This document shows positions 10,921-21,204 of a stretch of DNA of 64,000 nucleotides, piece after piece. The stretch's first letter is position 1; the number at the start of each line of letters is the position of its first letter. A model generated the notes under the pieces. It was not told the DNA's origin, made no database searches, and saw only the letters and a list, made by a program, of their open reading frames with translations. Made by a program: the position numbers and the translations under genes. Source of the DNA: Rotaria sp. Silwood1 (taxonomy: Eukaryota > Rotifera > Eurotatoria > Philodinida > Philodinidae); the NCBI GenBank assembly GCA_905250075.1, contig CAJNOP010000100.1, positions 254,642 to 318,641 on the forward strand, read 5' to 3'.

Positions 10921-11724
10921 ATGTTTCATGGGCCAATACCTGCCGAGCGATATTATTCATACTTAACATGCCGTGATATTGATACGATGCCTAATAAGAC
11001 CAATGTCATACTGATTCAACCAATAGGTGCTATTGAACAGCATGGTGCACATTTACCTTTGATAACTGATGATGCCATTGGTCTGCAAGTTATTGGCAAG
11101 ACACTCGAACAATTTTCTTCATGTGACAATCCTGTTGTCTACGTTCTTCCACCTCAACATTCGGGTCGCTCAACTGAACATATATCATTTCCGGGTACAA
11201 TTAGCTTGAGTGTCACAACTTTGACAAGCGTACTTATGGACATTGCTGACAGTGTGTATCGGAGCGGATTTCGGAAGCTCGTATTTTTTAACTCACATGG
11301 TGGTCAACCACAAGTAATCGAAATTGTGGCACGTGAACTGCGACAACGCTATTCAGACTTTCTGCTCTTTCCTATCTTCATATGGCACTTACCCAATGTT
11401 GGTCAGACATTGGTAACATCGAATGAATTCAAATATGGTATACATGCGGGTGATATAGAGACGAGCTTAATGCTCACTTTTTTGAACAAATATGTAAGAA
11501 TGAATCTAGCAGAAAAAGAGTATCCATCAATGTGCATGAGCGACAAAAATTTGTTGGGTATCGAAGGCGGTCTAGCTTGTGCATGGGTAACTAAGGATTT
11601 GAGTCAATCAGGTGTTGTTGGTGATCCAACTGGAGCGACGCAAGATAAAGGTGAAAAAATTCTTGCTTCACTTATTGCAAGCTTTAAAAAACTACTTGAA
11701 GAAATTGATGTATTTCATTTTTAG
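10921..11724 (+). CDS. Creatininase-family metal amidohydrolase
   Basis: A 267-aa intronless frame. I chose the ATG at 10921, the first in the frame and directly after a probable splice acceptor. The family motifs are in order: PIGAIEQHGAHLPL with the metal Glu (about residue 39), LITDDAIG (about 48-54), FFNSHGGQ (about 122-129) and GIHAGDIETS (about 173-182). These are the residues that build the two-metal site of creatinine amidohydrolases and related formamide hydrolases such as FAPy deformylases and MftE. Most family members are bacterial or archaeal and the substrate varies, so creatinine should not be assumed. Its neighbour is an amidohydrolase in the same orientation, which suggests consecutive steps in breakdown of a ring amide. 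AATAAA-like signals follow within 30 bp of the stop. Confidence 0.92.
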   Translation: MFHGPIPAERYYSYLTCRDIDTMPNKTNVILIQPIGAIEQHGAHLPLITDDAIGLQVIGKTLEQFSSCDNPVVYVLPPQHSGRSTEHISFPGTISLSVTTLTSVLMDIADSVYRSGFRKLVFFNSHGGQPQVIEIVARELRQRYSDFLLFPIFIWHLPNVGQTLVTSNEFKYGIHAGDIETSLMLTFLNKYVRMNLAEKEYPSMCMSDKNLLGIEGGLACAWVTKDLSQSGVVGDPTGATQDKGEKILASLIASFKKLLEEIDVFHF

Positions 11725-11906
11725 ATTAAAAATAAAAGCAAATAACACAAGAATAAAAACATCTCTAATTTAGAGTCTAATTGTACTGTCTGATATATCT
11801 TCATGATCATTGTTAATGCCATCACTATTCTGTTTGTACATTTGCAAAGACAATGGCACTGAAATTCGTCGAGTCTTTCATGCATATCCACTACAAATTG
11901 TGAATG

Positions 11907-12105
11907 TGAGGTGTGGATGGATTTGGGCTTGGTATGGGTTCAGTTTTTAGTGCGGGTGTCGGTTGAAGTGTGCATGTGGGATTATGGTGGGTGTTGGCCT
12001 GGATGGGGTCTAATTGGGTGTGAATTTAGATCAACGAAAGATCCACACCCTAGATCGCTGCAAGTTTGAGTATAAGTATTCTCCTGAACTAAGCCCACAT
12101 CCTGG
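11907..12105. repeat. Long degenerate telomere-like hairpin
   Basis: A G-rich stretch (GAGGTGTGGATGG, GTGCGGGTGTCGG, GATTATGGTGGGTGTTGG, ATTGGGTGTGAA) runs to about 12025, followed by C-rich pieces GATCCACACCCTAG and AAGCCCACATCC. It is an eroded copy of the G-arm/C-arm repeats, about 180 bp after the creatininase stop. Confidence 0.55.
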
Positions 12106-12339
12106 TAGCGTTTCACATTAGTAAGACTGACAGAATACATTCTACGGATTTGATTTGCACCTAGTTATTGACGTTTTCATGTGCCATAATCACTAAAAAC
12201 AAAAGATGCCGAATATCATGGTAGATATATTGCCTAGTATTTGCCTGTTTGCGATTAAATTAAAACCTTGTGGTAAATGCTTTGTCTTTTGCATCAGTTT
12301 TTTTCAACACTTCACAGTGTGTCTTTCAATAAAACAGAC

Positions 12340-14730
12340 TAGCTACAAACCTGGATGATGAAAGGACGCTTTGGTAATAGTATGAAACTTTTCATGTTAA
12401 GGAAACTCAAAAAATTCTCATGAAGTTTCAGGTGCGCTCGGATATCTTGCGTCGACATGTGTTTTAATTTTTTTCCAAGCCATAGTTTCTTGAGCAACAG
12501 TATGCTGTTGAACTGGTCGTGCCAACTGAGTTTTAGCACAATTGCGTCCTTTACAGACTTATTAAAGTATATATTTGATACTCTTTCTCGTTCGATAGAT
12601 TTCCACGTTATTATGAGCATTCTATTTCATTTTGTAAGTATGAATTGTAAATGGCTATTCATCTGTGGTCAATCACATACTTGTTAACACTCACAGTAAT
12701 TACATTATCTCGCCTGCTATACTCTAGATGGACATTCTTATTTGGCATAGTCTCATTTTGAAATCCCTTTGAAAACTCTTTTTAGCATTTTTCACCTTTT
12801 ATGCAAAACGAGTTTCTGTTCAATGTTTGACACAATCCATAAATCAAATATCTCTTCAAAGTTTTATATAGTGGTGAAAACCAAACACGATCTGGTATTT
12901 CATGGGATACGATACGGTTGATGAAGTTTCCATCTTTTGACTTGTTCTTGTTCGCCAAAATAATAAACATATGGCAATGTGGTATGACACACTTTCAAGA
13001 TTTAATTACAAAGACACTGGCTACTGTTCGTCCCAATATGTGCTTCTTGAAGATATCATTAATAAGTCTCATACGATTAGAACATAAAGACTCCAGCTAT
13101 CAGGTTAGGTTTATCGAAAAGAGTTTGACTCAATAAAAGCTGTTCTTCGATTTCTCTCCATGTTCAATTGCAGGCAAGTGTAATGAATAAGTCAAGCTAC
13201 TCGTTTTTTCGGACTGTTGCCATTGCATCTTGTTAATATTGTTGCATTACCCTAGGACTTCCTTGAATACTTGAGGAAAGAATAACAAACCATGCAAATC
13301 TTTATTTTTCTATCTCTATTTCATCCGCCAAATGATCTATCAGATCCTTAAATATATATATACGTAGCTCTTTTGAAGTCTTTTAATCTAGTGAATAGAA
13401 TGCACAGCAATTTTGTTCAGTTGTGACATAAGCATCCACAAAATATTGTTAGAATAATTTTATTGCATAGTGGATCGCACTGGAATTTTCAAGAATAGCC
13501 AATCGATAGCCGTAGAATTGAAGCATTCGTAGTCTTTTTCGATTCTGTCATCAATCAACTTTTTATAACTCTGGGTATGATCTTTTATATCCGTAGGGAA
13601 TAAAATAAGATAAGTTATAGGATCGGAGTGAGCATGTAAGGTTGAAATGGTTCCTAGATTTTGACCACATGAATGAATAGCCATATATCGGTATGTTGGA
13701 ACGTGTCCTTCTTCATCTATGAAAACTGTGACAAGTTCATTTACTCTTGAAAGATTGTATCGCCAGTAATCGTGAACCCAAGAATTTATGTTAGAAAGTA
13801 TGCGAACTGGAAGAAGTGCTCGTTTTTCTCTCTAAACTCTATATATTTCTTCTTGTTCTACTTCATCCATTATCTTGAAGGTAGCAGCGAAAAGACTAAT
13901 TCTCTTCATTATGTCATCGAGTTTGCTTATTGTCATTTCACTACAGTTTCCATTAGCAGTATTATCCATCTGTTTTCCTCACATCAAGGACGAGTCCAAA
14001 ATGTACAATTGCCGAAATTAAGGTCTCTGATCAAGTTAACGATACAGTCGACCGATAAAGTGATAGATCTGCTCATCAATCCGAAAGCATTAGTATCCAA
14101 ATCGTCTCGGCAAATTAATCTGTACTTTCAACAGCGCAAATAAAAGAGTACTATTGGAAGGTCTAATTCTTCCTCGAAAATTTCTTTATACAGTATCTGT
14201 TCCTTGAAGAAAGACTTTTATTTTATCTAGATATATGAGAAGATCATGAAGTTAAAGAGATCTTCTATCTACAAGATCTACACTCGCCCTGAAAGTATAA
14301 AGCATTATAGTGTTGATAGGCACTATCCATTCTCTCACGATAAATTCTAGAAGAAAATTCGCCTTGAAGCTCAGCTGCATACATCGATAAGATTTGCTGC
14401 TGGCGGAAGCCTTAAAGAAAAACCATTCTCCGCTTGTTGTTCACGTCATTCATTCATTTTCTCTTTTTCTTTTCATCGCCTTTCTCGTGACACATTCTTT
14501 CATCGTTCCTCTGATTCTTACACGTAGTACGAACAATGCTCGGTTGTAATTTCATCTAGCCCTTTTTTTTGTGCGCGGCTTTGTTGAATCCTTTCAAATG
14601 ATGTACACTTTTTCAGTTTACGAAGTTCATATGATGCTTTGACTGCAAGCTGCTTGACAGCGTCATCCAAATCCAAAATATTTTGATTGTCAACGGTTGT
14701 TGGTTTTGATTTTACACACTCACAGTCCAT
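12340..14730 (-). pseudogene. Decayed Helitron Rep (rolling-circle) gene fragment
   Basis: Reading the minus strand from about 13.86 kb down to 12.34 kb, blocks typical of Helitron proteins appear in the right order but in shifting frames with stops: VFIDEEGHVPTYRYMAIH, HAHSDPITYLILFP, QYFVDAYVTTEQN, IQGSPRVMQQ then QDAMATVRK, DLFITLACN, MPHCHMFIILANK, IVSHEIPDRVW, FCIKGEKC, GFQNETMPN and EYSRRDN, IKYI with CKGRNCA, and DARYPSAPET. These cover the N-terminal region and the Rep domain around the HUH site (PHCH). The helicase part is absent. The frame at 14518-14730 (70 aa, ATG 14730) may be its 5' exon, which is uncertain. The many disruptions show it is dead. Confidence 0.85.
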
Positions 14731-15972
14731 AATAGAATTTTCTCATGTATCGGTCATCTCTAATATTAACGAAATAGTCGTTCTTATTTAGCTGTTATAA
14801 CTTATGCTAGAAGCTTCAAGAATACTTTACTTAATTGACACTTGACCATGTGTAACTTAATTTCACTAAAAATTCTCGAATGTTCTTGAAAACTTCCACA
14901 AGTCCTAGATAATTGTAAAAGATTTTCAAAAAATTCTAGATGATTATAGAGCTCTATCGAAGAATCCACATAATGCTGAAACTTTTTAGAAACGTAGCGA
15001 TACTCGATTTAGCCTTCAACCTTTGGTCTATAAATTTCAATTTATGAGACGTACGCAATTATACTTAGATAGAGAAGTCTTTGTCATTGATACACATATA
15101 TTTAGTCGTGTACCAATAATCGTTAGCAGATTAGAACGTAATAGATATTGAGTGTTGAGATGCTATACAAATTATCTTGTAAAAATGTAATTGCCAGATC
15201 AAATAAACTTAACGTAAGCAAAATAAGAAAAAAATATCTTAAAAAAAGGTGAACAACAAAGAAGCAGCTGTCAGACAGAAGCCAATCATTAACTCTTATT
15301 CCAGAACACTTCATTATTGATTCTTTCTGTGAAAATAAATAAGCAGGACTAGATAGTAAGCAATAACTCTAGGGCAAATAGATATCCGTTACATAACACT
15401 TCCGATTATTGACCGCCACTATTGATCAAGAGTAAATATCGCATCATAAGTATACTGGCAACGCCGATATACAAAAAATTACATATAATACAACTGTGCT
15501 TTTGTTCCTATCTTTTATAAAAATTCATATAATACTAGTACAACACCTAAACAAGCTGAAAAACAAAAGATAGTTCGTACAATCAATTAAAGTACTTTTC
15601 GCCGAAATACCTTTCAATGAAATGTCTTTTACAAAAGGCCTTTCGACGAATTATTTTTCACCAAATATGTCATTCGGCGAAAATTTTTCGGCCTTCGACG
15701 AACAATCTGTGCGACAATAATGTACTGGTAAATCGCTTCCAACACATTTTCTCTTATATTGAAATATAACTCGTAAATATACACTAAACTTTATCTTAGC
15801 GAGTGCATGATTCATAGATAAGGCTTACTTTACGTGTCTCTTCATTTAGAAGAGAAAAAAAAACTTTGGACACCTGGCTGTATACGTAAAAGATTCGATA
15901 TATTAATAGAAAAAGAGTGAAGATATACGCAGTTAAAGCAAAAGTATACATAACGCTGTTTCACTTGCTTCC
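14731..15972. other. Intergenic, with a TTCGNCGAAA-motif element
   Basis: No gene seen. At about 15595-15705 the motif TTCGCCGAAA/TTCGACGAA/TTCGGCGAAA recurs in both orientations with A/T spacers (TTTTCGCCGAAATACC against CATTCGGCGAAAATTT). This looks like another small palindromic-motif foldback element; I could not define its ends. The frame at 15123-15314 (-) is hydrophobic and not convincing. Confidence 0.4.
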
Positions 15973-16776
15973 ATGTCTATCGTTGCAGAGCAAACGCACG
16001 ATGCTAAAGAAATTTACGACTCTATCGCCGAACAGTATGTCGAATTTAAGCAGGCTCCATATCGAACAGCGGTCGAACAGTATACTTTTTTCAACTGCAT
16101 GCTTTTGAAAAACGAACTCAACCTATGTAAAGGTTCTCGAATTCTTGATTTGGCTTGTGGTGATGGACACTATACTCGAAAGCTTCGCGAATTGTTTCCC
16201 GAGTGTGCTTATTTATGTGGACTCGATATCAGTTCAGCAATGATCGATATTGCCAAGGCGCGTGAGAATGAGAACAAACTTGGAATCGATTATGTTTGTG
16301 CTGACGGAAAGGATCTTCCTATTCCCGAACAACTTTATGATATTGTCACGGCCATTTACTATTTAAACTATGCTCAGACGCATGCTGATCTTCGAGCTAT
16401 GATCAAAGGTATCTACGATCAGCTCAAACAAGGTGGAACATTCTATTCAATGAATGAAAATGTTTGCAGCAAAAACGAAGGATTCAACAATTCGCTACAC
16501 AAAAAATATACCTTCTACCGAGAATTGACTAAACCGACTCTCCAAGAAGGTAGCCCGATCAAGTACACATACTATTGGAAAACGGATACACCTTCGTCTT
16601 GTGTATTCTACAACTACTATTTTGCTCCTTCAACTTATGAAGAGCTTTTCAAGGAATGTGGCTTTTCTTCATTCGAATGGGTACCCGTTCAGTGCAATCC
16701 CAACATCGATAATGCGAGTTTTTTCGATGACCTCATTCGTTTGCCCCACGTTGTTGGGATCATTGCAAAGAAATAA
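15973..16776 (+). CDS. Class I SAM-dependent methyltransferase
   Basis: A 267-aa single-exon protein starting at ATG 15973 (MSIVAEQTHD). The SAM-binding motif I is ILDLACGDGHYTRKL (about residues 57-71), followed by CGLDISSAMIDIAKAR (motif II with acidic Asp), YVCADGKDLPI, and YDIVTAIYYLNYAQ (motif IV), then LKQGGTFYSMNENV. This is the standard Rossmann methyltransferase core (Methyltransf_25/11 type) with a C-terminal substrate cap. It has no signal peptide, so it is probably cytosolic and likely small-molecule-directed; the acceptor cannot be deduced. AATAAA-like sequence follows at about 16829. The gene stands alone, with the nearest neighbours more than 1 kb away. Lack of introns and the bacterial look are compatible with transfer, but methyltransferases are poor evidence for that. 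Confidence 0.88.
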   Translation: MSIVAEQTHDAKEIYDSIAEQYVEFKQAPYRTAVEQYTFFNCMLLKNELNLCKGSRILDLACGDGHYTRKLRELFPECAYLCGLDISSAMIDIAKARENENKLGIDYVCADGKDLPIPEQLYDIVTAIYYLNYAQTHADLRAMIKGIYDQLKQGGTFYSMNENVCSKNEGFNNSLHKKYTFYRELTKPTLQEGSPIKYTYYWKTDTPSSCVFYNYYFAPSTYEELFKECGFSSFEWVPVQCNPNIDNASFFDDLIRLPHVVGIIAKK

Positions 16777-17186
16777 ATTTCTTATTTGATTTAAATAAGA
16801 CCAAGAAGGTCATCAGTTGCATACTATGAAAATAAAAATCATTTGAATGTAAACTAACTAAGTTGGCAATTCTATCATATTTCCACAATCTGAACTGATG
16901 AACACAGCACTTATCCATGATTGCTAGTTTTGCCTGCTAAACATATAATGCATAACTGTAATATTATTGAGTAGAGTTGAAGACATCAATTTGAAGATAT
17001 CAATTTGAAGATGCTAAAGTATTGATAGTATATAAACTTATCCTTAAAGTGCTTTTTTCTGATTGTCTTCACATTCGAGTACTGTTTACATACATGTCTT
17101 TTGGAATTCGTACAAGAGAAAATGATGTGTAACTAAATTAGAAACACTTGTTTGAGTGGTACAGACCTTCGCCATCGACTAACCTA

Positions 17187-18449
17187 AAGGGTGGTCAGAA
17201 AGTTTCGACCCTTGTCAGTAAATCGATGATATCTACAACAAGCTTCTATGAAGTTATTTATCAAATTATGTCATTTTGTAGAGAAAGGTTAGAGCTATAT
17301 TCTGAAAAAAAGATAGTTCAAAATACATAAATTCATAACAATGTTATGGTCATTTTACCAATCTTAAGTGAAAATTTTTACGTTACATTTTTTTCAAAAA
17401 CAAAAATTGCTTTTAACACCCTAAGTGACATATTGTTTTCTAGATATTTTTATGTTGTTCGATAGAGTTCGACAAATTCTACGAGAATATGAATATTTAA
17501 AAAAAATCTGATCTTATTTTCAATATAAAACCTGAAGGAAACCAGAAAGACTAATAAAAATTTCATGTATCAAATATTCCCAAGAGTTAACTGAGCTTTG
17601 AATAGCTTCAGCTGGTTGAGTGTTTCACCTGCTCATGTAACTCTGAAGTGTTATTTTCAGCTGCAGCCCAGGTCGATCGTTCCGGCCACCGGATATTGCA
17701 GGAACCGGCAGGAAAATGCGGGAAAAATCACCGTATCCTGCAGGAAAACACCGGAACATGGAAGCAGTAGTCCGGCCGGAAATTCTCCGGATTTTTTCCG
17801 GTGAATTCCGGCCAATTTCCTGTGTTTTCCGGCAGGAACCGAGCGGAAAATCAGCGGAAAAAATTCCGAAAATTTCCGACCGGAATACTGCTTCCATGTT
17901 CCGGCTATTTCCGGTGTTTTCCTGCGGGAACCGGCCGGTACTTTTCGACCTGGGAGCTTATCACGCTGCATCTCGAAACATCAATTAACAATCGATCCAA
18001 TAAAGTTATTGAAAGTTAAACATACTATCTCATGCAACATATGCGAGATTTTCATTGATCTGCGTGGTTTCTTCCCAGTTTTACATTGAAAACAGAATTC
18101 GAATGATTCTTGATATTTATATTCTTGTAGAGCTTATCGAACTCTATCGAATCATATAAAAGTATCTATTAAAAACATGTAGAATATAATATTTCGCTTG
18201 ACTTTAAGGACTCCAACATTCGAGATGTTTTTTAATTTTTGAAAAAAATGTAACGTAAAAATTTTCACTTAAGATTAGTAAAATGACCATAACATTGTTA
18301 TGAATTTATGTATTTTGAACTATCTTTTTTTCAGAATATAGCTCTAACCTTTCTCTACAAAATGACATAATTTGATCAATAACTTCATAGAAGCTTGTTG
18401 TAGATATCATCGATTTACTGACAAGGGTCGAAACTTTCTGACCACCCTT
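17187..18449. mobile_element. Non-autonomous Tc1/mariner-like element with long TIRs
   Basis: This 1263-bp element is bounded by TA dinucleotides (17185-17186, 18450-18451). Its ends are AAGGGTGGTCAGAAAG and the reverse complement CTTTCTGACCACCCTT. The inverted repeats are near-identical for about 210 bp (17187-17400 against 18240-18449), and weaker similarity continues inward to about 17500 and 18115 (TCGATAGAGTTCGA against CGAACTCTATCGA). It has no transposase frame. A CCGG-rich foldback element interrupts its middle. Similar termini (GGACCACCCTTTATG) occur at 60484-60505. Confidence 0.85.
17667..17954. mobile_element. CCGGAA-motif foldback element nested in the TIR element
   Basis: A GC-rich 288-bp island in AT-rich DNA, with ends CCCAGGTCGA and TCGACCTGGG. 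The arms are built of CCGGAA/TTCCGG units and mirror each other: AACACCGGAACATGGAAGCA on the left, TGCTTCCATGTTCCGG on the right. The apparent frames here (17598-18019, both strands) are by-products of this symmetry. No clean target duplication (AGCTGCAG against AGCTTATC). Confidence 0.75.
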
Positions 18450-18659
18450 TATTGTAACTGAGTATAACTAAGTGAAAAACTACTATATGGTTTGTGAGGT
18501 AATTTAGCTCGGTGTGTAATGTGTTAGAACAGAGAAGCATCGAGTTCGATAAATTTCTACTTCTTAATATTCTTAGTTTCAATATCTCTCGCCTTGACTC
18601 TAATTGATATTGTAAAATACATTGATCTTTCTTACCTTTTATTCTCGAATAGACTCGTA

Positions 18660-18765
18660 CTAAGTGTGAGTGATTGTGCGTGTGGACTGTGAGTGAGTGT
18701 GGATTGGTGTGGGGAGTGGGTATTGACGTGGGCGTAACTAAATAGAAGACACACATTCACACTCT
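18660..18765. repeat. Telomere-like hairpin
   Basis: G-rich arm from TAAGTGTGAGTG through GAGTGTGGATTGGTGTGGGG and GACGTGGGCG (18660-18735), spacer TAACTAAATAGAAGA, then short C-rich arm CACACATTCACACTC. The arms are unequal in length. Confidence 0.7.
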
Positions 18766-18769
18766 AACA

Positions 18770-21204
18770 AAATGATGCGGTTTGGTATGTGGGTACCTGT
18801 GTACAAGTTTTTATAGCGAGACTGACACTCATAACCAAGTTCTCCTTTTAACTTTTCTTCGAAATCATTTAAAATCGCTTTAGTTACTAAATTTGTTAAC
18901 ATTTTTGACTGTGCGCTACAGTTTATATCCAAAATTTTGCATTATCTACCTGCTCGGCTGCAATTTCTTGGAATTTTTCTTTTGTTCATTTCCCTACATG
19001 CTAGGTTGCTTCAGCAAATTTAGTTTTTTCCCATTAGTTTTGTTCAAAAAACTTTCTTCTCATTTACCTCGTTCTTCGTACTTGGAGGTGCATTATCTAT
19101 CAAAATAACGTTTGCAATTAATTCTCTTGTAGATCATGTCTTACAAAGCAAGTGCATTGTTGGGATTGTACGGTGCATTTTATTTGTAGGAATAAGTAAA
19201 TTATCTCGAAAACAGATCGATTGCTTACATGATAAAATAGTAGAACATTTATCAACGTAGCATTAAACAAAACTATGAACTTATGTTCAGCATTGTATAT
19301 TTCATAATTTTAGTCAATGAAATTCTCACTAATTATATTTTAGGGAAGAATAATGTTCTTTTTTTAAATATTTTGAGGTTTATAACTTATCATTACTAAT
19401 AATTTTTATTAGACATATTTTTTTAACGTATTTCTAATTATTAAATACAGATGCAAGACAAAGAATCGTACAAAAAAACAAACATATCAAAAGCATGCGT
19501 ATAAAAACACAATTTCTATATTTTCATGACCACATATCACCTGCATGGAAGTTCCAAAATAGATGCTTCGATTATTTTCAAAATAAGCATAACGTTGAAG
19601 AATCCAATAAGCCAATAGAAATAATGTTGTATTTGTAAAAGCTTATACTGAAATGATTCTGTGTCGAAATGGAAATTTTTTCCATCTTGTCTTATGTAAG
19701 CTGCCATATGTACCGCTTAAATTTTTTGTTCGACGTGTTGTTATTTATTTTACATTAAAAATAAACTTAATCTTCAACAATCATTCAATATTAACTCAAC
19801 AAAATGGCATAGATGTGGATATGAATGTGTGTGTCTTAGTATAAATAGATGGACAGGGAATTCACTTGCACATCTACACCCAAAATTCCACTATCTTTTC
19901 TAAACCTTAACATATATGAACAGCTATGTATTAGAGGAGACAAGAAGAACAAAGAGAAATAAGTTGGACATTGCCAAAAAGTGTTGTAAGAGCTAATCGA
20001 GATATTTTCAATTAAAAGTCATTACTTGATCGTTTATCTAAGTTTTTTTAATATGAAAAGCGATTCGTTCGTTCTTCTGAACATCACTGTTGAAGCTTGT
20101 CGACAATTATTTTTTACAATAAAATTGTTCAGTGACATGAACAATGATGAGAGACATTTCACTGGAAGTATTCTCAATACCCACTACAATAGATTCTGTC
20201 AAACAAGCAAAGTATTTGCAACTGATCCATTTGAAGACAAAATCATGAAAGGTCTACAATGGTCAAGGTCGCTTCACTTTTATTGAATTATTTGAAAAGA
20301 AGTAAATAAATCGGCGATATTTTTAACCAAAAATGATGACTAAAAATTATTTAAGTAGAAGCTTTCAAGTTAAAATATTTTCTCTTATCAAAGAGCAAAA
20401 TAATAAAAACACATAAAACTTAATTCTAAGTACCTGTTGATAAGAGCCAAATAGGTAATTATTTATACGACAAGGAAGGGACAAAAAGTTATTTTTTCCA
20501 TTAACATCGACTATAGGCTATTAGTACACTGACCAACGACAGACGGAATTCATTGGTAATCCTAGAGTGAATCAATATGATCTAATATGACCTTACTTTG
20601 CACTAAATATAGTTGCTTTACATTAGTGTAAATCTTGCTATTTTACGTGCATATTTTTTTGTCTTTAAATAACCAAATGAAGAGCTATAATCAAATCAAT
20701 CAGGAGCGCAACAAGAAAAAGAAATCCTCAACGTTGTTTTTCAAAAATACGAAAAATATGGCAAGTGAAGAAAGAAATAGAATGAACTAATGAAGTTCGA
20801 TTTCAAAAGCACTGTTTATAATTGATGAAAAATGAAAGAGAACTAGTTTCTTTTCAATCTTGTAAACATACAAATAGAGAAAGTTGATACTTTATCTCAG
20901 CGCGATTCGATGATCAATTGTTCATTCAGAAAGAAAAATTCGCTTGGTCGATGACCAGCTTCTTATGTGACACTTTATACCGATTTTCAATCATATCTTG
21001 TGGCTAAACATTTGGAAGTAAATCAATCACTTATTCCAGATGAGATACAGAACCGGATAAATCTTCGTCTGTCGTGTGGTTAAAAAAACAACACGTAAAA
21101 ATTAGCATTCAATTTCATTTTTATTGAAAAGTTTAGTTTCTAGAAAATTTTTTGCCGGAGAAGAGCTCAAAATGCCACACATGAGTTAAAATCCTTCTTG
21201 ATAT
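18770..21204. other. Intergenic, no supported gene
   Basis: AT-rich. The frames at 18738-18932 (-), 18893-19108 (+), 19653-19844 (+) and 20026-20286 (+, 86 aa) show no recognisable domain or convincing flanking signals. It contains one weak telomere-like hairpin at 19811-19884. Confidence 0.5.
19811..19884. repeat. Degenerate telomere-like hairpin
   Basis: G-rich arm AGATGTGGATATGAATGTGT, about 35-nt spacer, C-rich arm GCACATCTACACCC. Confidence 0.55.

Noticed and set aside
17598..18019. Overlapping frames of 68-104 codons on both strands
   Set aside because: They arise from the CCGG-rich foldback element, which is symmetrical and stop-poor.
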